From: an uncultured Porphyromonadaceae bacterium
GTDB lineage: Bacteria > Bacteroidota > Bacteroidia > Bacteroidales > Muribaculaceae
Reading direction: 5' to 3'
Assembly: GCA_947174735.1 (NCBI GenBank)
Contig: CAMWKC010000066.1
Location: 1 to 9,748 of the forward strand
DNA length: 9,748 nt
Made by a program: the position numbers and the translations under genes. This document shows positions 5,677 through 9,748 of this stretch, piece by piece; positions within the stretch are counted from its first letter, which is position 1; the number at the start of each line of letters is the position of its first letter. A model generated the notes under the pieces. That model had not been told where the DNA came from, did no database searches, and worked only from the letters and a program-made list of their open reading frames with translations.

Positions 5677-6216
5677 TTAGTCCTCTTTTAATACCTGACG
5701 GTAGTCCTCAAGAAAGGCCATAAGTTGTCGCGAACCGATTGCAATACCTATTATTGTCCCCATTATGACACCTACAGTCATATAAATATTGTTAGAATAG
5801 TATATTATGGCTCCTATTACACCGATAACAATAGGTATGAGAAGACCTATAAACTGTAAGTGACGGCGTCGGTACAGACGGGCAAGACGGGCTACCTCGG
5901 CTATGGGCATTGTGGCACAGTCGATGGATTTTATGCCGCAGTAAAGCCAGCGGTCCATAATTGAGCATGTGGCAAAGTAAATGCACATGACTATTAATAT
6001 GACTGTTTCATGCGGTATCGTTACTGAAGGATTTAACCATATAATTATTGGCCAGATAGTCATAAACAAAGCCATGTTTGAGAACCAATTGTAGCGTTGT
6101 GCCAATGATTGCAGTGAACTACGGCGACGTCCGTCGGTTATGTCGTTCATGTCGTTATTATCAGAGGTGTACCGAAAGCGTAAACCACGCCAGCAGTTGT
6201 GAATATTATTGTCCAT
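5677..6216 (-). CDS. Four-helix membrane protein, possible partner of the ECF sigma factor
   Basis: I do not recognise a named family. The 179-residue protein has a soluble N-terminal part (1-45, with basic GRRRSSLQSLAQRYNWF at 29-45) and four predicted membrane helices at about 47-63, 70-88, 119-140 and 144-163. A basic cytoplasmic loop (RLARLYRRRH, 110-119) lies between the second and third helices. The gene begins 23 bases after the stop of the sigma-factor gene on the same strand and shares its terminator at 5610-5653. In Bacteroidales, small membrane proteins encoded right after an ECF sigma factor are often its regulators, so an anti-sigma-like role is a reasonable guess. It has no recognisable ZAS or FecR domain. 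Confidence 0.75.
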   Translation of the reverse strand: MDNNIHNCWRGLRFRYTSDNNDMNDITDGRRRSSLQSLAQRYNWFSNMALFMTIWPIIIWLNPSVTIPHETVILIVMCIYFATCSIMDRWLYCGIKSIDCATMPIAEVARLARLYRRRHLQFIGLLIPIVIGVIGAIIYYSNNIYMTVGVIMGTIIGIAIGSRQLMAFLEDYRQVLKED

Positions 6217-6239
6217 AAGATATATGTATAGATGAATAA

Positions 6240-6755
6240 TTATATTACTTCAGGTTCTATGATGTGTCTGAGTCGCTGTTTACCTCGCCGCAGACGTGTG
6301 GCTACCGTATTGCGTGGTAAACCTGTGATACGGGCTATCTCATCGTATGGCAGTTCGTCTAACCACATCAGCATGATAGATTTATCGAGAGGAGAGAGTG
6401 TGCTTATAGCTTCATGTAACTGCTGTATGACAGAAGCCTTGTCGTCGGGTTCGTCTATTACGTCATAAAGGCTCTGCAGCGATGTGGTGGGTGCCTGTCG
6501 GCTACGTAACCGCAGTGCTGACACACATGTGTTAAGGGTAATACGGTATATCCACGTGTGTTCGGAGCTTTGATGACGAAAAGTCGGCATGGCTTTCCAG
6601 AGGTTGATGAGTGTATCCTGTCGCAGATCTTCAAATTCTACGGCTGAACGTGCATAAGCAAAGCACAGACGGTCGATAAGCTGTCGCTGTCGTTCTACCA
6701 ATGCCGTAAAGTCTGATTCGAGCGCAACCTTTTCACGCTGGCCTGTGGCTACCAT
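6240..6755 (-). CDS. ECF-type RNA polymerase sigma factor
   Basis: This sigma-70-family protein of 171 residues has region 2 at about 16-77 (FEDLRQDTLINLWKAMPTF, then TWIYRITLNT) for core polymerase and -10 recognition. Region 4 lies at about 113-168 (LSPLDKSIMLMWLDELPYDEIARITGLPRNTVATRLRRG) with the -35-binding HTH. Region 3 is absent, which defines the ECF group. The start at 6755 is preferred because the 20 residues added by the upstream ATG at 6815 (rich in Leu, Phe and Arg) do not resemble a sigma N-terminus; the longer form of 191 residues cannot be excluded. No Bacteroidota promoter match was found upstream. The downstream membrane protein is probably co-transcribed and may sequester it. 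The target genes are not evident. Confidence 0.9.
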   Translation of the reverse strand: MVATGQREKVALESDFTALVERQRQLIDRLCFAYARSAVEFEDLRQDTLINLWKAMPTFRHQSSEHTWIYRITLNTCVSALRLRSRQAPTTSLQSLYDVIDEPDDKASVIQQLHEAISTLSPLDKSIMLMWLDELPYDEIARITGLPRNTVATRLRRGKQRLRHIIEPEVI

Positions 6756-6893
6756 AAGTAAGAGTCGCAGGCGTAACAGAAAAGGTAGGGTGAGTGTATT
6801 ACAGTTGAACTGCATATATCGGTAATGAGGGGAGTAAGTAAGATTAAAAGATAATTGAATCTATTGATTACATAAGGTTAGTCGAATAGAAAT

Positions 6894-6942
6894 AAAAAAA
6901 GTTTCATCAGGTTGGGAAAATCTTTCCGTCCGATGAAACTTT
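6894..6942 (-). terminator. Rho-independent terminator after ruvX
   Basis: On the minus strand, an 11-bp stem (6942-6932 with 6908-6898, core GATGAAAC/GTTTCATC) is followed by a run of T residues (complement of the seven A at 6894-6900). A smaller inner hairpin (6915-6919 with 6923-6927) sits in the loop. It lies 44 bases past the ruvX stop and upstream of the sigma-factor gene, so it separates the two minus-strand transcripts. Confidence 0.85.
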
Positions 6943-6985
6943 CATATAATTCAGGGATATGTCGTTGTGTAATGTAAAAGTGACA

Positions 6986-7408
6986 TCAGGAACGGAAATC
7001 GCGCGCCTGAAGCCAGTCGGTGAGTATAATGACTGCCGCCATTTCGTCTGCACGTTCTTTCTGAGCACGCTGTTTACGGGTAAAACCACCGGCAAGCATT
7101 TCACGGTGAGCTATCGTTGAGGTGAAACGTTCGTCACTCATCTCAATAGGTATATCCGGCAATTCCTGATGCAGACGTTTTACAAAAGGCCTTATATAAT
7201 TCATACTTTCCGATTCACTGCCATCCATACGTGTGGGATAACCTATAATTATGCGCTCTACCGGTTCGCGTGCAGTGTAGTCCTTTATAAAAGCCATAAG
7301 GTCGCAGGCACGTACTGTCGGCAGACCGTTGGCGGTTATCTGCAGTAGGTCTGTCACTGCCACACCACAGCGCCGACGTCCGTAGTCAATAGCCATTATT
7401 CGTCCCAT
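6986..7408 (-). CDS. ruvX: Holliday junction resolvase-like protein RuvX (YqgF)
   Basis: This 140-residue protein has an RNase H-like fold. It starts with MGRIMAIDYGRRRCGVAVTD, carrying the first catalytic Asp (Asp8). It continues with IIGYPTRMDGSES (54-66), the DERFTS motif (92-97, catalytic Glu93) and the final acidic residue Asp121 in ADEMAAVIIL. All the usual metal-ligand positions are present and the length is typical. In Escherichia coli and other bacteria the family is linked to Holliday junction resolution or to 16S rRNA 5'-end processing, and it is widely conserved. It lies 18 bases downstream of the Rpn-nuclease gene on the same strand with no room for its own promoter, so the two are probably one transcript. 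Confidence 0.95.
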   Translation of the reverse strand: MGRIMAIDYGRRRCGVAVTDLLQITANGLPTVRACDLMAFIKDYTAREPVERIIIGYPTRMDGSESESMNYIRPFVKRLHQELPDIPIEMSDERFTSTIAHREMLAGGFTRKQRAQKERADEMAAVIILTDWLQARDFRS

Positions 7409-7426
7409 TATACTGTATTGTATAAG

Positions 7427-8284
7427 TTACAGTTTTATTCCAAAGATAGTGAATATCATCTCATCTGAGAGACCTGCTTCTTTTGCCACACGAGCTTTTT
7501 CAAGGATTGCTTCTTCGCGTCCTTCTTCACGTCCTTCTTCGCGAGCTTCGTATTTGGCATCTTCGATGCTGTTCTTGATACTTATACGGTCATCGAGAAG
7601 CTTGAGATACGACAGACGTTCGTCGGCTGGAAGCCTGTCGAGACGCAGTTTTTCTCTGACCTCCTTTAGTCCGGGCGCATCGGCATCTTCAGGTACGCGA
7701 CTGTTACTTAGAAAATACATCCACTGGTCAAGAGGTGTCTTTGACCAACGATCGAAATCATTCACTCTCAGAATATAGTAGGTAGGAAAGATATCACTGA
7801 CCGAATCTGCTTCAAGACGTTTCTTCCAGCGTGGAGACAATCCCAGGTGTGAGCCGTCGTGTAGTCCTCGGAAGTCTGTTGTACCTACATACACGCTGTC
7901 CTTACCTTCGCCCAGCTGAAAGTAAACGATGTTAATACTGTAAATTTTTGTGATTTTTCCGTACTTCTCTCCGAGATGTGTGTAATCGCTTATAAGACGT
8001 GCCGTACCGAACAGCATACGGTGAAAATAGTCTATCTCACTTTGGTTCTGTACCTCGATGAGCATCTTCTCGCTGTCGGTGGTTTGAGCCAATATATCGA
8101 CACGGTTGAGTTTCTGTTCTTCGGCTTCGCGATTACTCTCGCTTTCAAGAATGGTTTCAATATGGATAGGTCTGCCTAAGAGACTTGTCAGAAGTCCCTC
8201 AAGCACACCGAAATTAGCCTTGTCACGCAGCATACGCTTCATTGCCCAGTCGAACCGTATGAGTCTGTCGTCGGAAGTACACAT
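7427..8284 (-). CDS. Rpn-type PD-(D/E)XK nuclease / putative transposase-family protein
   Basis: This 285-residue protein belongs to the PD-(D/E)XK nuclease-transposase group (Rpn, recombination-promoting nuclease). The N-terminal RFDWAMKRMLRDKANFGVLEGLL (residues 10-32) is characteristic. The nuclease core is NRVDILAQ (Asp63), then LIEVQNQ (Glu77, Gln79), where Gln takes the usual Lys place as is common in this group. The C-terminal tail has the repeated acidic coil REEGREEGREEA and ends with LSDEMIFTIFGIKL, also typical. The start is placed at 8284 because an exact promoter covers the upstream in-frame ATG at 8362. Known Rpn proteins are DNA endonucleases that raise RecA-independent recombination; a defence role has been proposed for some. 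No inverted repeats or target duplications mark it as a mobile unit. It is transcribed into ruvX. Confidence 0.87.
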   Translation of the reverse strand: MCTSDDRLIRFDWAMKRMLRDKANFGVLEGLLTSLLGRPIHIETILESESNREAEEQKLNRVDILAQTTDSEKMLIEVQNQSEIDYFHRMLFGTARLISDYTHLGEKYGKITKIYSINIVYFQLGEGKDSVYVGTTDFRGLHDGSHLGLSPRWKKRLEADSVSDIFPTYYILRVNDFDRWSKTPLDQWMYFLSNSRVPEDADAPGLKEVREKLRLDRLPADERLSYLKLLDDRISIKNSIEDAKYEAREEGREEGREEAILEKARVAKEAGLSDEMIFTIFGIKL

Positions 8285-8359
8285 GATAACGGGTGTATAA
8301 ATTTGGTTAATATGAATTGCACTGGCGACATGGCTGTATTTCAGACCATATAACCAATG

Positions 8360-8391
8360 CAAATATACTCAACTTTATCAGTTTATACAAA
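8360..8391 (-). promoter_or_regulatory. Bacteroidota-type promoter for the Rpn-ruvX transcript
   Basis: On the minus strand TTTG (8391-8388) is followed after exactly 20 bases by TATATTTG (8367-8360), an exact consensus match. The message should start near 8353, giving a leader of about 70 bases to the ATG at 8284. It overlaps the ATG at 8362-8360, which rules out that codon as start for this transcript. Confidence 0.75.
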
Positions 8392-8450
8392 TTCCGACAG
8401 ATTTTAGAGTCGCTCAGTTTAAAAGATAATAGAAAGAGAGGTTTTTTTAT

Positions 8451-8458
8451 TAATTTTG
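8451..8458 (+). promoter_or_regulatory. def: -7 element upstream of def
   Basis: TAATTTTG matches TAnnTTTG and would start transcription about 15 bases before the def ATG at 8481. No good TTTG lies 19-21 bases upstream, so only half of the promoter is supported. Confidence 0.5.
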
Positions 8459-8480
8459 TAGGATATTTTTCCAAACAAAC

Positions 8481-9038
8481 ATGATTTTACCGATTTATCT
8501 GTACGGGCAACCGGTGCTCCGCGAAGAGGCCGAAGATATAACGCCCGATTACCCTGAGCTACAGAAACTGATAGCCGATATGTGGGAAACTATGTACCAC
8601 AGCGAGGGCGTAGGTCTGGCTGCTCCCCAGATTGGTCGTGCCATAAGCCTTATTGTTCTTGACGGCGGTGTATTGGCTGACACTTTCCCTGAATGTGCTG
8701 ATTCAAAGATGGTTATTATCAACCCTGATCTCGAAATAATCGAAGACGGAGATCCTGTCATCCGTGATGAAGGATGTCTCAGTCTGCCGGGACTCAGTGA
8801 AGGAGTCAAACGTCATGAACATGTACGTCTTAACTGGTATGATGAAAATTTTGTGCAGCATGAAAAGGAATTTACCGGATTCCTTTCCCGCATTATACAG
8901 CACGAGTATGACCATTTGCTCGGCACTGTCTATACCGACCGTGTCAATCCTATTCGCAAACAGCTCATCAAAACCAAACTCTCCAATATTGCCAAAGGCA
9001 AGGTGCACTGTGATTATCGTGTCAAGGCAAAAAAATAA
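8481..9038 (+). CDS. def: Peptide deformylase
   Basis: This enzyme removes the N-terminal formyl group from new proteins at the ribosome exit in the cytoplasm. The 185-residue protein has all three family motifs: GVGLAAPQIG (43-52), EGCLSLP (97-103) with metal ligand Cys99, and HEYDH (141-145) with metal ligands His141 and His145 and catalytic Glu142. The basic C-terminal tail (KQLIKTKLSNIAKGK) is usual in Bacteroidota forms. The ATG at 8481 starts directly with the conserved MILPIYLYGQPVLR, so the start is secure. It is followed after 36 bases by the ABC-F gene with no terminator between, so the two translation-related genes are probably co-transcribed. It diverges from the Rpn-ruvX transcript. 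Confidence 0.97.
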   Translation: MILPIYLYGQPVLREEAEDITPDYPELQKLIADMWETMYHSEGVGLAAPQIGRAISLIVLDGGVLADTFPECADSKMVIINPDLEIIEDGDPVIRDEGCLSLPGLSEGVKRHEHVRLNWYDENFVQHEKEFTGFLSRIIQHEYDHLLGTVYTDRVNPIRKQLIKTKLSNIAKGKVHCDYRVKAKK

Positions 9039-9074
9039 ATGTTAAGCTGAGAATTAACTATTCTCCTATAAGTT

Positions 9075-9748
9075 ATGGCTGACGATAAAAAAGTAATTTT
9101 CTCGATGGTGGGGGTCAGCAAGATTATCCCGCCCCAGCGACAGATTCTTAAGAATATATATCTGTCTTTCTTCTATGGTGCCAAAATAGGCATTATAGGT
9201 CTCAACGGTTCAGGTAAATCGACTCTGCTCAAAATCATAGCAGGTATCGATAAAGAATATCAGGGAAACGTTGTATTCTCTCCCGGTTATAGTGTCGGTT
9301 ATCTGGAACAGGACCCGAAACTCGATCCTGACAAGACAGTTAAAGAAGTTGTACAGGAGGGTATGCAGCCTGTTCTTGACCTGCTTGCCGAGTATGAGGA
9401 GGTCAACAATGCTTTCTGCGACCCTGAAGTACTTGAAGACCCGGCTAAGATGGAAGCGCTTATGAACCGTCAGGCAGACCTGCAGGATAAACTCGATGCC
9501 TGCGATGCATGGAACCTTGACAATAAGCTCGAACGAGCTATGGACGCGCTGCGCTGTCCGCCTGATGATCAGAAGATAGCCACTTTGTCGGGTGGCGAAC
9601 GCCGTCGTGTGGCCTTGTGCCGTCTGTTGTTGCAGCAACCGGATATTCTGCTGCTTGACGAGCCTACCAACCACCTCGACGCCGAGTCTATTGACTGGCT
9701 CGAACAGCATCTGCAGCAGTATCCCGGCACCGTGATCGCCATCCCCCG
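9075..9748 (+). CDS. ettA: EttA-like ABC-F translational throttle ATPase, 5' part
   Basis: The first 224 codons of an ABC-F protein (normally about 550-560 residues) are present; the rest is cut by the window end. The first ATPase domain shows Walker [10 protein letters not shown] (42-50), the LSGGE signature (171-175), and Walker B DILLLDEP (190-197) followed by TNHLD. The helical insert at about 95-150 ([11 protein letters not shown] to [21 protein letters not shown]) corresponds to the EttA arm that contacts the ribosome. There is no membrane domain. EttA binds the E site and gates entry into elongation according to the ADP/ATP ratio. The start [16 protein letters not shown] agrees with family starts. 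The final codons read AIP where the family has an AVTHDR-like H-loop; this may be a sequence-end error. Confidence 0.9.
   Translation, partial: MADDKKVIFSMVGVSKIIPPQRQILKNIYLSFFYGAKIGIIGLNGSGKSTLLKIIAGIDKEYQGNVVFSPGYSVGYLEQDPKLDPDKTVKEVVQEGMQPVLDLLAEYEEVNNAFCDPEVLEDPAKMEALMNRQADLQDKLDACDAWNLDNKLERAMDALRCPPDDQKIATLSGGERRRVALCRLLLQQPDILLLDEPTNHLDAESIDWLEQHLQQYPGTVIAIP

Noticed and set aside
7500..7560. Direct repeats of CGTCCTTCTTC
   Set aside because: They encode the REEGREEGREEA coil at the C-terminus of the Rpn protein and are low-complexity coding sequence, not a mobile-element or CRISPR repeat.
8285..8362. 26-residue N-terminal extension of the Rpn nuclease
   Set aside because: The ATG at 8362 lies within the exact promoter's -7 element (8367-8360), upstream of the predicted transcript start. 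Family similarity begins after 8284.
9210..9710. 166-residue minus-strand reading frame at the right edge
   Set aside because: It is the reverse of the conserved first ATPase domain of the ABC-F gene, with no family features.

Overview
The window looks like a chromosomal piece of a Bacteroidales gut-type bacterium (Bacteroides/Muribaculaceae-like; the family assignment is inference). Three things point there. Promoters fit the Bacteroidota consensus TTTG-N19-21-TAnnTTTG at 62-93, 3235-3265 and 8391-8360. Genes lack clear Shine-Dalgarno sequences. The protein families are typical of the group: a TPR/membrane/HTH regulator, reverse rubrerythrin, an ECF sigma factor with a small membrane partner, and an Rpn-type nuclease.

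Left part (1-2708): a membrane-anchored TPR sensor with a C-terminal LuxR-like HTH, then a rubrerythrin with an N-terminal rubredoxin domain and a strong intrinsic terminator. That terminator lies inside the 3' coding end of the convergent HxlR-family regulator.

Centre (2662-5653): the most interesting region. A divergently transcribed HxlR regulator faces an operon of four genes: a 58-residue Cys-rich peptide with two copies of PAAACGSSCG (3303-3479), a small cupin, a radical SAM/SPASM protein and a nitroreductase-like flavoprotein. This has the form of a RiPP (ribosomally made, enzymatically modified peptide) cassette. The peptide and enzyme resemble the ACGX-repeat peptide and radical SAM/SPASM 'ACGX system' families that I recall from NCBI family names. 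I know of no characterised product. A 14-bp hairpin separates the precursor gene from the enzyme genes and could set their expression ratio. No exporter, protease or immunity gene is visible.

Right part (5654-8370, minus strand): an ECF-type sigma factor followed by a four-helix membrane protein that may be its regulator, then an Rpn/PD-(D/E)XK nuclease gene that appears co-transcribed with ruvX and ends at a U-tract terminator.

Right edge (8451-9748, plus strand): peptide deformylase followed by the first part of an EttA-like ABC-F translation factor cut by the window end. The last bases depart from the expected H-loop sequence.

No rRNA, tRNA, CRISPR array, insertion sequence or phage gene was seen. 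No stretch longer than 300 bases lacks a gene.
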